The position numbers and the translations under genes were made by a program. Positions 9,872 to 18,235 of a stretch of 64,000 bases of DNA are shown here, in pieces. Within the stretch, counting starts at the first letter, position 1. Each line of letters begins with the position of its first letter. The stretch is from Bryobacteraceae bacterium (GTDB lineage Bacteria; Acidobacteriota; Terriglobia; Bryobacterales; Bryobacteraceae). The stretch covers positions 62,001 to 126,000 of the forward strand of contig JANWVO010000038.1 in assembly GCA_025056865.1 (NCBI GenBank), written 5' to 3'. The notes under the pieces were generated by a model. That model had not been told where the DNA came from. It was given only the letters and a program-made list of their open reading frames with translations, and did not search any database.

Positions 9872-11338
9872 ATGAAACCGGCCCTTCTTCTCGTGGCGGC
9901 AGCGTCCCTGGCGGCAGCACAACCGGATCTCTTCCCCCACAGCGGCGATGTCGGCAGGACAGGCGCCGCCGGGCGCGCCGCCTACGACGCCGCGCTGCGC
10001 GCCTGGCGGATCACCGGCTCCGGAGACAACATCTGGGGCACGGAAGACGCCTTCCACTTCGCCTGGAGGCAGGCGGCGGGCGACCTGGTGATGACCACGG
10101 ACGTCGAGTGGGCCACGCCGGGCGGCCACGCCCACAAGAAGGCGGGCCTCATGCTGCGCGCCTCGCTCGAGCCGGATTCGCCGCACGCCAGCGTCTTCGT
10201 CCATGCCGATGGACTGATCGCGCTTCAGTTCCGCCGCGCGAAAGGCGGGCCGACCGAAGAGGTGCGCACGCCGGTGAAAGCGCCGGCGCGGATCCGGCTG
10301 GCGCGGCATGGCCATGTGATCTCTTTCGAGGTGGCGCGGCCCGGAGCCGCATTCCAGCCGGGAGGCGCGTTGACGGTGGAGCTGCCGCAGACCGTCTACG
10401 CAGGCCTCGCCGTCTGCTCGCACGACAATGCGGACTCGCAGACGGCGCTGTTCCGCAACGCCGCGGTCGATGAAGACGGCATCGTCAGCGATGGGGAACG
10501 CGTGGTGGAGTCCACGCTGGAAATCGTCGACATCCGCACCGGCGAGCGGCGGATCGTGCGCCGCGCGCTGGAGCACTTCGAAGCGCCCAACTGGACGCCC
10601 GACGGCAGGGCGCTGGTTTACAACGGCGGCGGACGCATGTACCGGATCCCGGTGGAAGGCGGCACGCCCGGGCTGATCCCCACCGGCGAGGTGCGCTGCA
10701 ACAACGACCACGTGATTTCGCCTGACGGCAGATGGCTGGCCATCAGCGGCAGCGTGGGCAGGGATCCGTCGAAGATCTACATCGTGCCCATCGCCGGAGG
10801 CGCGCCGCGGCTGGTGACGGAAAAGGGCCCGTCGTATCTGCACGGCTGGTCGCCGGACGGGAAGCGGCTGGCCTACTGCGCACAGCGCAACGGCGAGTAC
10901 GACATTTACGAAATCAGCGTCGAGGGCGGCGAGGAGCAGCGGCTGACCGATGCGCCGGGGCTGGATGACGGCCCCGAATACTCGCCCGACGGCCGGCTGA
11001 TCTACTTCAACAGCGAACGCACGGGCCTGATGCGCATCTGGGGGATGAACGCCGATGGCAGCGGCCAGAGGATGATCTCGCAGGGGCCTGAGTCGGCCGA
11101 CTGGTTCGCGCACTTTTCGCCGGACGGAAAGTGGATCTGCTACCTCAGCTATGACCGGAGCGTGCAGGGACACCCGCCGAACAGGGATGTCGTGATCCGC
11201 CTGGCGGATTCGAGCGGCGCCAACCCGCGCGTGCTGGTGACGCTGTTCGGCGGGCAGGGAACGATGAACGTCCCCAACTGGTCGCCGGATTCGACCCGCT
11301 TCGCCTTCGTCAGCTACCGGCTGGTGAAAAAGAAGTAG
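9872..11338 (+). CDS. Secreted TolB-like beta-propeller protein
   Basis: This is a 488-residue protein with a short signal peptide (MKPALLLVAAASLAAAQ). The N-terminal half (~20-200) resembles a concanavalin-like/DUF1349-type jelly roll (NIWGTEDAFHFAWRQ, KKAGLMLRASLEPDSPHASVFVH). The second half carries at least five PD40/WD40-like blades with the SPDG(R/K) signature (ISPDGRWLA, WSPDGKRLAY, YSPDGRLIYF, FSPDGKWICYL, WSPDSTRFAF). Such proteins are periplasmic or secreted in acidobacteria; the substrate is unknown. The start at 9872 was chosen for the signal peptide; an in-frame ATG at 9770 lies in the metK promoter region. Confidence 0.85.
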   Translation: MKPALLLVAAASLAAAQPDLFPHSGDVGRTGAAGRAAYDAALRAWRITGSGDNIWGTEDAFHFAWRQAAGDLVMTTDVEWATPGGHAHKKAGLMLRASLEPDSPHASVFVHADGLIALQFRRAKGGPTEEVRTPVKAPARIRLARHGHVISFEVARPGAAFQPGGALTVELPQTVYAGLAVCSHDNADSQTALFRNAAVDEDGIVSDGERVVESTLEIVDIRTGERRIVRRALEHFEAPNWTPDGRALVYNGGGRMYRIPVEGGTPGLIPTGEVRCNNDHVISPDGRWLAISGSVGRDPSKIYIVPIAGGAPRLVTEKGPSYLHGWSPDGKRLAYCAQRNGEYDIYEISVEGGEEQRLTDAPGLDDGPEYSPDGRLIYFNSERTGLMRIWGMNADGSGQRMISQGPESADWFAHFSPDGKWICYLSYDRSVQGHPPNRDVVIRLADSSGANPRVLVTLFGGQGTMNVPNWSPDSTRFAFVSYRLVKKK

Positions 11339-11400
11339 CCCGGAAAAGACGGATGGCTCCTCTCCGGGCAGGGAGTGCAGGGTTGGTCAGATCGTCCTTT

Positions 11401-11419
11401 GGCTGCCCGCCGGGCAGCC
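11401..11419. terminator. Hairpin between convergent genes
   Basis: GGCTGCCC and GGGCAGCC form a perfect 8-bp stem with a 3-base loop in the gap between the convergent propeller and fmdB-type genes. There is no U-tract on either side, so termination is an inference from position. Confidence 0.4.
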
Positions 11420-11433
11420 TCGCGGGCTTAGGC

Positions 11434-11640
11434 TCAGGAGAAGCCGCCGCGCGGGGCGCAGCCGCCGCCGGAGCTCCACGACGAAGAAGAGGAGCCCCCG
11501 ATGGCGCAGGCCGAAACCTGGCGCCGCACGTTCTGGCTCCCGCAGACCGGGCATTCCAGGTTGACGTCCGCCTCGCTCATCCGGCGGAGCTGTTCATATT
11601 TCGCGCCGCATTCCTCGCAGCGGTATTCGTACATCGGCAT
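11434..11640 (-). CDS. FmdB-family zinc ribbon protein
   Basis: This is a 68-residue protein beginning MPMYEYRCEECG. Its two CxxC pairs (CEEC at ~8-11 and CPVC at ~31-34) form a zinc ribbon, followed by a serine/glycine-rich tail. This is the FmdB regulatory-protein family, common as short stand-alone proteins in soil bacteria. FmdB was named for a suspected role in formamidase regulation; the role here is unknown. It sits 52 bases downstream of the MFS transporter gene and may be co-transcribed with it. Confidence 0.88.
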   Translation of the reverse strand: MPMYEYRCEECGAKYEQLRRMSEADVNLECPVCGSQNVRRQVSACAIGGSSSSSWSSGGGCAPRGGFS

Positions 11641-11692
11641 AGGCTGGCTACTCTCTTGGATGCGCCCGCGGGCCCGCAGGTGACAACTCTGT

Positions 11693-12955
11693 TTACGCTT
11701 CCTGTTCGCCCAGCTTTCGCATATCGCCGAGGAAGACGTGGACGCAGGTCCAGCCGATCAGGTGGAAGCTGCCCATCATCACAAACACCGGCAGGTAGCC
11801 GAAGTGGGTGATGACGAAGCCCGGCAGCAGCGCGGTGAAGATCACCCCGCCCATGCCGCCGAGGAAGCCGCCCAGACCGGTGACCGAAGCGACGGCGGAC
11901 TTGGGGAAGACGTCCGAGACGGTGGTATACAGGTTGGCGGACCAGCCCTGATGCGCCGCCGTCGCCAGCGAGATGAGGGCGATGGCCATCCACGTCTTCG
12001 GCGCCGCCACGGCGGTGGCGGCAATCGGCATGCAAAGCGCGAAGACGCCCATGGTGAGCTTGCGCGCCTTCCCGTTCGGCCAGCCGCGGCGGATCAGGAA
12101 CCCGCTCACCCAGCCGCCGAAAACGCTGCCGAAATCGGCCATCAGGTAGATGACCGGCAGCGCCCAGCCGATCTGCTCCAGGCTGAGCCCGCGGGCTTCC
12201 TTGAAGTAAAGAGTCAGCCACGTGAGGTAGAACCACCAGACGGGGTCAGAGAAGAACTTGGCCAGCGCGAAGCCGTACGTCTGGCGGATCTTCAAAGCCT
12301 GTGCCCAACTGATGCGCGCCTCGGATTTCTCTTCCGGGTCGCTTTCGATGATGGCCAGCTCCGCCTCGTTCACCCAGCGGTGCTGCCGCGGCAGCCGGTA
12401 GAAGAACCACCAGAGCGCGATGCAGATGGCGCCGGTGGAGGCGGTGATCAGGAAGCAGGCGCGCCAGCCGAGATGGGCGTTCATCCAGACGAACAGCGGC
12501 GGGCCGATCATCACCGCCACGTTGGTGCTCGCGTTGAAGATGCCGGTGGCGAAGGCGCGGTCGCGTTTGGGGAACCACTCGGTGACCGCCTTGATGGCCG
12601 CCGGGAAGTTGCCGCTCTCGCCCAGCCCGAGCAGCGCCCGCCAGAAGCCCAGGTGGAGCCAGTTCGTGCTCAGCGCATGCAGCCCGGCGGCGAGGCTCCA
12701 CAGCGTGATCGCGCCCGCGTAGCCGCGCCGCGTGCCCACGCGGTCGATCCACCATCCCATCAGCAGGAACCCGCCCGCGTAGGCAGCTTGAAACGCCGCA
12801 TTCACGTAGCCATACTCGATCTTGGTGAAACGGAGATCCTCGATGATGACCGGGCTGAGGATGCCGAGCAGGATCCGGTCCAGATAGTTGTTGAGTGTGA
12901 TCAGGAACAGGAGGGCGAGGATCCACCAACGGGTCTTCGACGGTTGCGGATGCAC
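11693..12955 (-). CDS. MFS transporter, anion:cation symporter type (hexuronate/sugar acid)
   Basis: This is a 420-residue integral membrane protein with about 12 hydrophobic segments. Family signatures include LNNYLDRILLGILSP in helix 1, GWWIDRVGTRRGY in the loop after helix 2, and RALLGLGESGNFPAAIKAVTEWFPKRDRAFATGIF, typical of the ACS family (ExuT, GarP). These import hexuronates, glucarate or related organic anions with protons. The substrate cannot be fixed from sequence. It is transcribed away from the adjacent nucleotidyltransferase gene, with only 18 bases between the two start codons. Confidence 0.88.
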   Translation of the reverse strand: MHPQPSKTRWWILALLFLITLNNYLDRILLGILSPVIIEDLRFTKIEYGYVNAAFQAAYAGGFLLMGWWIDRVGTRRGYAGAITLWSLAAGLHALSTNWLHLGFWRALLGLGESGNFPAAIKAVTEWFPKRDRAFATGIFNASTNVAVMIGPPLFVWMNAHLGWRACFLITASTGAICIALWWFFYRLPRQHRWVNEAELAIIESDPEEKSEARISWAQALKIRQTYGFALAKFFSDPVWWFYLTWLTLYFKEARGLSLEQIGWALPVIYLMADFGSVFGGWVSGFLIRRGWPNGKARKLTMGVFALCMPIAATAVAAPKTWMAIALISLATAAHQGWSANLYTTVSDVFPKSAVASVTGLGGFLGGMGGVIFTALLPGFVITHFGYLPVFVMMGSFHLIGWTCVHVFLGDMRKLGEQEA

Positions 12956-12973
12956 GAACCCGATTATACTGAA

Positions 12974-13702
12974 ATGTCAAAACCTGCCGCGGTGATTCTG
13001 GCCGCCGGGCGGGGCACGCGGTTGCAACAGGTGACCCGCGACCTGCCCAAGCCCCTGCTGGCGCTGCACGGCAGGCCGCTCGTCGAGCATGTGCTCGGCA
13101 GCCTGCGCGAGGCGGGCTTCGGACGGTTTCTTCTGGTGGTGGGCTACCGGCACGAGCTGTTCTATGCGCGCTTCGCCGGAGATCCTTCCATCCATTTCGC
13201 CTTGCAGGATCCGGTGGATGGCACCGGGTCGGCGGCGAGGCTGGCCCGGCCGTTCACCCGGGACGAGCCGTTCCTGCTGATCTTCGGCGACATTCTGGCA
13301 GCCCCGGAGGACATCCGCGCCGTGTGGCAGCGGCTCGCCGCTGACCCGCAGGCGGCGGCGGTGGTCGCGGTGAAAGAGGTGGACGACCCGTGGCAGGGCG
13401 CGGCCGTGTATGAGGCCGGCGGCGTGGTGACGGAGATCATCGAGAAGCCGCCGTTCGGCACAAGCCGCACGCGCTGGAACAGCGCCGGCATCTTCGCCTT
13501 CCGCCCGGCGGTTTACGACGCGCTCGCGCGGATTGAGAAGTCCCCGCGGGGAGAATACGAGCTGAGCGACGGGCTTCGCGGGCTGCTCGCCGCCGGACAG
13601 CGCGTGCTGGCGCAGCCGCTCGAGCACGGCTGGCGCGACGTCGGGCGTCCGGAGGACATCGCGGCGGCGCTCGAGCTCACCACTGGGCGGCTTCGCGGAT
13701 GA
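12974..13702 (+). CDS. Sugar-1-phosphate nucleotidyltransferase
   Basis: This is a 242-residue single-domain protein with the nucleotidyltransferase signature at the N-terminus (AVILAAGRGTRLQQVTRDLPKPLL). It also has FGDILA for metal and nucleotide contact and GEYELSDGLRGLL near the C-terminus. It lacks the left-handed helix domain of GlmU. It resembles MurNAc-1-P or mannose-1-P nucleotidyltransferases; the substrate is uncertain. The N-terminal extension of the open frame runs antisense through the MFS gene and was discarded. A TATACT hexamer sits three bases before the ATG, and no Shine-Dalgarno is visible. Its 3' end overlaps the convergent LytTR gene by 26 bases. Confidence 0.85.
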   Translation: MSKPAAVILAAGRGTRLQQVTRDLPKPLLALHGRPLVEHVLGSLREAGFGRFLLVVGYRHELFYARFAGDPSIHFALQDPVDGTGSAARLARPFTRDEPFLLIFGDILAAPEDIRAVWQRLAADPQAAAVVAVKEVDDPWQGAAVYEAGGVVTEIIEKPPFGTSRTRWNSAGIFAFRPAVYDALARIEKSPRGEYELSDGLRGLLAAGQRVLAQPLEHGWRDVGRPEDIAAALELTTGRLRG

Positions 13703-14396
13703 TGCCCGCCATGCGCTTGCTGACCACCGCTTCAATGCCGCCCGTCAGCCGCAGCAGATAGCGGCGCGAGCTGAGCGGCGAAATGGACCGCAGATGCGCG
13801 GTGTTGACGAGGATGGCGCGGTGGATGCGGCGGAACTGCGGCGGGGGGAAGCGCCGTTCGAGTTCGCGCAGCGGGTGGGAGGCGCGGTAGCGCCCGCTGG
13901 TGGCGATGATCTCCACGCCGCCATCCACGGCGCGGAACAGGATGACGTCGCGCGTGTCGACAAGGTGGATCTCCTCGCCGAGCCGCGCGGCGATGCGCTG
14001 CGGCGGCTCGATGCGCGCGGCCTGCGCCGCCTGAAGCGCTTCCAGCCGGGCCCGGGCGCGGTCGAGCGCGGCGCGCAGCCGTTCCAGCCGCACGGGCTTC
14101 AGCAGGTAGTCGACGGCGCCGGTTTCGAAGGCGGCCACGGCGTGCTGCTCGTAAGCCGTGACGTAGATGATGAGCGGCAAAGGCTCCGGCCTGAGGCGGC
14201 GCGCGACGGCGAGCCCGTCGGCCTGCGGCATGTGGATGTCGAGCAGAACGACATCCGGGTTCAGCCGCTCCACCTGCCGCAGCGCCTCCGCCCCGCTGGC
14301 CGCTTCGCCGGCGACGGCGACGCCCGGACACTCCTCCAGCAGCTCGCGCAGCACCTGGCGGGCGATGGGTTCGTCGTCGGCGATGAGAACTTTCAT
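13677..14396 (-). CDS. LytTR-family response regulator
   Basis: This is a 239-residue protein. The receiver domain (1-~118) has acidic D7/D8, phospho-acceptor D53 in VVLLDIHMP, T80 and K100 (YLLKP). A LytTR DNA-binding domain (~135-239) follows, with FRRIHRAILVN and RRYLLRLTGG typical of the fold. Such regulators bind promoter direct repeats after phosphorylation. The start overlaps the stop of the sensor kinase gene (ATGA), so the two form a classical LytS/LytR pair. Confidence 0.95.
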   Translation of the reverse strand: MKVLIADDEPIARQVLRELLEECPGVAVAGEAASGAEALRQVERLNPDVVLLDIHMPQADGLAVARRLRPEPLPLIIYVTAYEQHAVAAFETGAVDYLLKPVRLERLRAALDRARARLEALQAAQAARIEPPQRIAARLGEEIHLVDTRDVILFRAVDGGVEIIATSGRYRASHPLRELERRFPPPQFRRIHRAILVNTAHLRSISPLSSRRYLLRLTGGIEAVVSKRMAGIIREAAQW

Positions 14397-16114
14397 GGGG
14401 CGGCATCCTCCGTGACGGCGGCGGAAGCCGGCCGCGCCATCGGCACGGCGAACCGGGCGACGGTGCGGCCCGCCTCGCGCTTCAGCTCGAGGTGCGCCGC
14501 CCCGCCGAAGTGCAGCGTCAGGCGGCGGCGGACGTTTTCAAGGCCGATGCCCTCCGGGTTGCCCCCCGCGGCCAGGCCCGCGCCCGTATCGCTGACTTCG
14601 ATGCGGCAGGCGTCTTCTTCGATCCGCGCGGCCACGCACACCTCGCCGGGCTGCCCGCTGGGCGCCACGCCGTGGCGGACCGCGTTTTCCACCAGCGGCT
14701 GGAGGCTCAGCGTCGGGATCATCGCGTGAAGAGCCTCTGGCGGGACGTCGATCCGCCAGCTCAGCCGGTCGCCGAGGCGCAGCGCTTCAATCTCCAGATA
14801 GGCGCGCACGATTTCCAGCTCGCGTTCCAGCGGAATCAGCCCCTCGCCGCCTTTCAGCAGGTAGCGGAAGATCTCGGCCAGGTGCAGCACGGCGCGGCGC
14901 GCGGCGGGGGCGGTGCGGGGGATGGATCCATACAGCGCGTTCAGCGCGTTGAACAGGAAGTGCGGGTGGATGCGCGCCTGGAGCGCGCGCAGCTCGGCCT
15001 GCGAGAGCAGCTCGCGCAGGTGCTGCTCGCGCCAGTGTTCGAGCTTTTCATTCACCAGCGACTCGGCGCGCGCCAGCAGCGCCAGGTCCTCGCTGAGATA
15101 CGGACGCCCGCCGGCGCGGCGGCCCAGCCCGAAAGGCAGCGGCGGCGCGCCGGAGTGGACGTCAACGGGCCCGGCTTCGAAAAACGCCGCCACTGCCGCG
15201 CGCGCGGAAGCCAGAAACTCCTGCTCGCCGCGCACCGGCATGCGGCGGATGTGTTCCAGCAGCGCCTCGGCATCGCCGCGGCGGAACACCAGCCGCGTCA
15301 GCAGCCGCTGCACGCCATGACGCAGGGCGGAGAAAGCCACAAGGGCGAGCGTCACTCCGGCTCCGGCCATCACCACCTGCGCCGGAGCCAGCGTGCGGTA
15401 GTCGAACCAGCCGGCGCGCGCCGCCAGCACCGCGCCCGCCCAGGCAAAGGCGGCCGCCAGCAGGATGTTGACCAGGAAGCGCACGAAGGCGTCGAGCAGC
15501 AGGAAGCGGTAGTCCTGCATCAGCACCCACAGCGACAGCGGCACGCCCGCGTGATGCACCAGCAGCTCCACCAGCCAGGCGTGCGGCGCGTCCTGCCGGT
15601 GCAGGTGCGTGAAGGAGAGCGCAAACAGCAGCAGCGCCATGGCCGCCGCGGCGCGCCGCGTGGGCGTGCGGCGCCGGCGCAGGTGGACGAGCGCCGCCAG
15701 CGTGAGCGGCGCAAAGCCGGCGGCGGTGAGTTGCAGCGTGCGGTGATGCAGCGGGAATCCGGCGGCCAGCGGCTCCAGCGCGTGCAGCGCGATGGAGGCA
15801 AGGCTGACGGCGTAGCCCGCCAGCACCAGGCGGCGCGGCCCGCCCTCCACCAGCAGGTCCAGCAGCAGCGCGGGCAGCAGGCTGAGCGCGGCGGTGCTGG
15901 CCAGGCGCAGCAGGAACGAGTCGACGAAGAGATTGGCCAGCGCGCCGGCATTCCACAGGAAGGCCATGCTGCCGGCGGCGAGCGTGCGCCATCCGGCGCG
16001 CAGCCCGCGGCTGGCCAGGTCCTTCGCCAGCAGGACGAGGAAGATGCCGAAGACGACCGCGCCCGCGGTGTAGCCGATCCAGTTGGCAAGCAGGGGCTGT
16101 GCGGCCGGGCTCAT
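14393..16114 (-). CDS. LytS-type sensor histidine kinase
   Basis: This is a 573-residue protein. The N-terminal half (~1-260) holds seven or so hydrophobic segments, a multi-pass sensor. A linker of ~130 residues follows. The His_kinase domain has the phospho-acceptor in ARIHPHFLFNALN, and the HATPase domain has LVENAVRHG (N box), DTGAGL (G1) and GIGLENVRRRL (G2). The start at 16114 (MSPAAQPLL) overlaps the stop of tsaC/sua5 (ATGA); a 27-residue upstream extension lies inside that gene. The signal sensed is unknown; homologues respond to envelope or carbon signals. Confidence 0.93.
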   Translation of the reverse strand: MSPAAQPLLANWIGYTAGAVVFGIFLVLLAKDLASRGLRAGWRTLAAGSMAFLWNAGALANLFVDSFLLRLASTAALSLLPALLLDLLVEGGPRRLVLAGYAVSLASIALHALEPLAAGFPLHHRTLQLTAAGFAPLTLAALVHLRRRRTPTRRAAAAMALLLFALSFTHLHRQDAPHAWLVELLVHHAGVPLSLWVLMQDYRFLLLDAFVRFLVNILLAAAFAWAGAVLAARAGWFDYRTLAPAQVVMAGAGVTLALVAFSALRHGVQRLLTRLVFRRGDAEALLEHIRRMPVRGEQEFLASARAAVAAFFEAGPVDVHSGAPPLPFGLGRRAGGRPYLSEDLALLARAESLVNEKLEHWREQHLRELLSQAELRALQARIHPHFLFNALNALYGSIPRTAPAARRAVLHLAEIFRYLLKGGEGLIPLERELEIVRAYLEIEALRLGDRLSWRIDVPPEALHAMIPTLSLQPLVENAVRHGVAPSGQPGEVCVAARIEEDACRIEVSDTGAGLAAGGNPEGIGLENVRRRLTLHFGGAAHLELKREAGRTVARFAVPMARPASAAVTEDAAP

Positions 16115-17019
16115 GCGCGCGTGGCGGCGCGTCGGAGCCGGTCCCTCACGGCGGCCCACTCCGGCAGATCGGGCGGCTCCTCCACCGCTATCCAATCGTA
16201 TCCCTGCTCGTCGCAGCGGTGCAGCGTCGCATAGAGCGCGGCGGCGTAGTCGCGCGGCGTGGCGGGCATGGTCTCGCCGTGGCGCAGGTAGATGCCGCGG
16301 CCGCCGGCGGGCAGCACGCCGCCGCGCACCAGATAGAGCGGCGTGCGCGGGCTGTAGTGGCGCGGGTGCATGCCAGGCGAAGGATGCGCGCCGCCGCCGG
16401 CCGCCGTGCGCGCCTCCACCGGCCCGATCACCGCCTCGATCTCTTCACGCGTGATCATGCCGGGCCGCAGCAGCAGCGGCGGATCCTGGGCCAGCGAGAG
16501 CACCGTGGATTCGATGCCCACCGGCGTCGACCCGCCATCGAGGATCAGATCGACAGCGTCGCCCAGCGACTTGCGCACGTGTTCGGCCGTGGTCGGGGAG
16601 AGTTCGGTGAAGCGGTTGGCGCTTGGCGCGGCGATGGGGCAGCCGCTCGTCTCGATCAGCGCCAGCGCCAGCGGATGCGCCGGCATGCGCAGCCCGGCGG
16701 TGGGCAGCCCGGCGGTGACGTTGTCGGGAATCGCAGGCTGCCGGGGAAGAACCAGCGTCAGCGGCCCGGGCCAGAAGCGCCCGGCCAGCGCGGCGGCTTT
16801 CTCCGGCCAGGCGGCGGCCAGCGCGCGCGCCATCTCCAGCGAGCACACGTGCACGATCAGCGGGCTGGAAGGCGGCCGGCCCTTCACTTCGAAGATGCGC
16901 TGCACGGCGCGCGCGTCCAGCGCGTTCGCCCCCAGCCCGTACACGGTCTCCGTGGGAAACGCCACCAGCCGCCCGGCGCGGATCAGCCGGGCGGCCTCCT
17001 CGAGCTGCGGGTGGATCAT
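16111..17019 (-). CDS. sua5: Threonylcarbamoyl-AMP synthase (Sua5/TsaC)
   Basis: This is a 302-residue protein. The YrdC domain (1-~190) has the conserved TETVYGLGANA, KGRPPSSPLIVHV, WPGPLTLVLP and PSANRFTELSPTTAEHV. A C-terminal Sua5 domain (~205-302, linked by PSPGMHPRHYSP, a typical Sua5 loop) follows, so this is the long Sua5 form rather than short TsaC. It makes threonylcarbamoyl-adenylate from Thr, bicarbonate and ATP for t6A37 of ANN-decoding tRNAs. The start at 17019 overlaps the prfB stop (ATGA). With prfB upstream, two translation-fidelity genes lead into a two-component system. Confidence 0.95.
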   Translation of the reverse strand: MIHPQLEEAARLIRAGRLVAFPTETVYGLGANALDARAVQRIFEVKGRPPSSPLIVHVCSLEMARALAAAWPEKAAALAGRFWPGPLTLVLPRQPAIPDNVTAGLPTAGLRMPAHPLALALIETSGCPIAAPSANRFTELSPTTAEHVRKSLGDAVDLILDGGSTPVGIESTVLSLAQDPPLLLRPGMITREEIEAVIGPVEARTAAGGGAHPSPGMHPRHYSPRTPLYLVRGGVLPAGGRGIYLRHGETMPATPRDYAAALYATLHRCDEQGYDWIAVEEPPDLPEWAAVRDRLRRAATRA

Positions 17020-18150
17020 TCGGACTCGTCGTCCTTCGCGTCGCCGAAGGTCTTGCCCGTCTTCTTCCACACGAGATAGGCGTGGATCAGGTCGTCGATG
17101 TCCCCGTCCAGCACGCGGTCCACGTCGCCAATGGCGAGCTTCGTGCGGAGGTCCTTCACCAGCCGGTAGGGCGCGAGCACGTAGGAGCGGATCTGCGAGC
17201 CGAAGTTGATGTCCGCCTTCGACTCCTCCAGCTTGCGCTCCTCGGCGCGGCGCTTCTCCATTTCGTATTCATACAGGCGCGCCTTGAGCTGCTTCAGCGC
17301 CGACGCGCGGTTCTTGTGCTGCGAACGCTCGTTCTGGCAGGTGACGACGATGCCCGTAGGGATGTGCGTGAAGCGCACGGCGCTCTCGGTGCGGTTCACG
17401 TGCTGGCCGCCGGCGCCGGAAGCGCGGAAGACGTCGACGCGCAGGTCCTCCGGACGGATCTCGATCTGGATGTCGTCGTCGATCTGCGGGATGACGAAGA
17501 CGCTGGCGAACGACGTGTGCCGCCGGGCGTTGGCGTCGAAGGGCGAGATCCGCACCAGGCGGTGCACGCCGATCTCGCTCTGGAGCAGCCCGTAGGCGTT
17601 TTCGCCGTTGATCTCCACCGTGGCGGACTTGATGCCCGCGCCCTCGCCTTCCTGCCGGTCGGTGACCACAGCCTCGAAGCCGTTGCGCTCCGCCCAGCGC
17701 AGATACATGCGCAGCAGCATCTCGGCCCAGTCCTGGCTCTCGGTGCCGCCGGCGCCGGGGTGAATGGTGAGGATCGCGCTGCGGTGGTCGTTCTCGCCGG
17801 AAAGCAGCATCTCGGTTTCAAGCTGCTCCGTGAGTTTGCGCAGCTTCCCGATCTCGCGCTCGAGGTCGGCGGCGACATCTTCGCCCTCGCCGCCCAGCTC
17901 GATGAGGGTTTCGATGTCGCTGGCCAGCGCCGCAAGCTGGCGGTCCTGCTCGATGGCCGCCTCCAGCTTCTTGCGCTCCTGCATGATCTTCTGGGTCGCT
18001 TCCTGGTTGGACCAGAAGTCCGGCGCGGCGATCAACTGTTCGATTTCTTCCAGGCGCTTCTTCTTGGCGGGGATGTCAAAGATAGCTCCGCACAGCTTCC
18101 GACTGCCGGCGGAGCTCGGAGTACGCCTGGCTGAGGTCTTCCAGGGTCAT
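17016..18150 (-). CDS. prfB: Peptide chain release factor 2, with programmed +1 frameshift
   Basis: RF2 terminates at UGA and UAA. The body shows GGQ in ASGAGGQHVNRT, which triggers peptidyl-tRNA hydrolysis, and SPFD in RISPFDANA, the UGA-reading tripeptide region. The gene is in two frames. The first 24 codons start at the ATG at 18150 (MTLEDLSQ...RSYL) and end at CTT TGA; after skipping one T the frame continues DIPAKKKRLEEIEQ to the stop at 17016, giving 377 residues. This is the family's autoregulatory frameshift, not a mutation. A GGAGG ends one base before the ATG, closer than usual; no better in-frame start is visible. Confidence 0.96.
18075..18090 (-). promoter_or_regulatory. prfB programmed frameshift site
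   Basis: Read leftward, a GGAG (18089-18086) lies four bases before the slippery CTT codon (18081-18079), followed directly by the in-frame stop TGA and a C (TGAC). This matches the known RF2 element: an internal Shine-Dalgarno, CUU, UGA and a following C that weakens termination. Low RF2 raises frameshifting and RF2 synthesis. Confidence 0.95.
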
Positions 18151-18169
18151 ACCTCCATCGTAGCAGCCC

Positions 18170-18197
18170 TTGCGGACGGTTTCGTCTGGGATATACT
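18170..18197 (+). promoter_or_regulatory. Putative promoter of the NlpC/P60 gene
   Basis: TTGCGG (18170-18175) and TATACT (18192-18197) are spaced by 16 bases. The predicted start of transcription (~18204) lies after the ATG at 18170, which supports the TTG start at 18236 for the gene. Confidence 0.5.
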
Positions 18198-18235
18198 GTG
18201 AAAGTTTCGTTGACAACGCTCCGGTTGAGGCTGTT

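Noticed and set aside
11738-12973. N-terminal extension of the sugar nucleotidyltransferase
   Set aside because: It runs antisense through the MFS transporter; the fold begins at the ATG at 12974.
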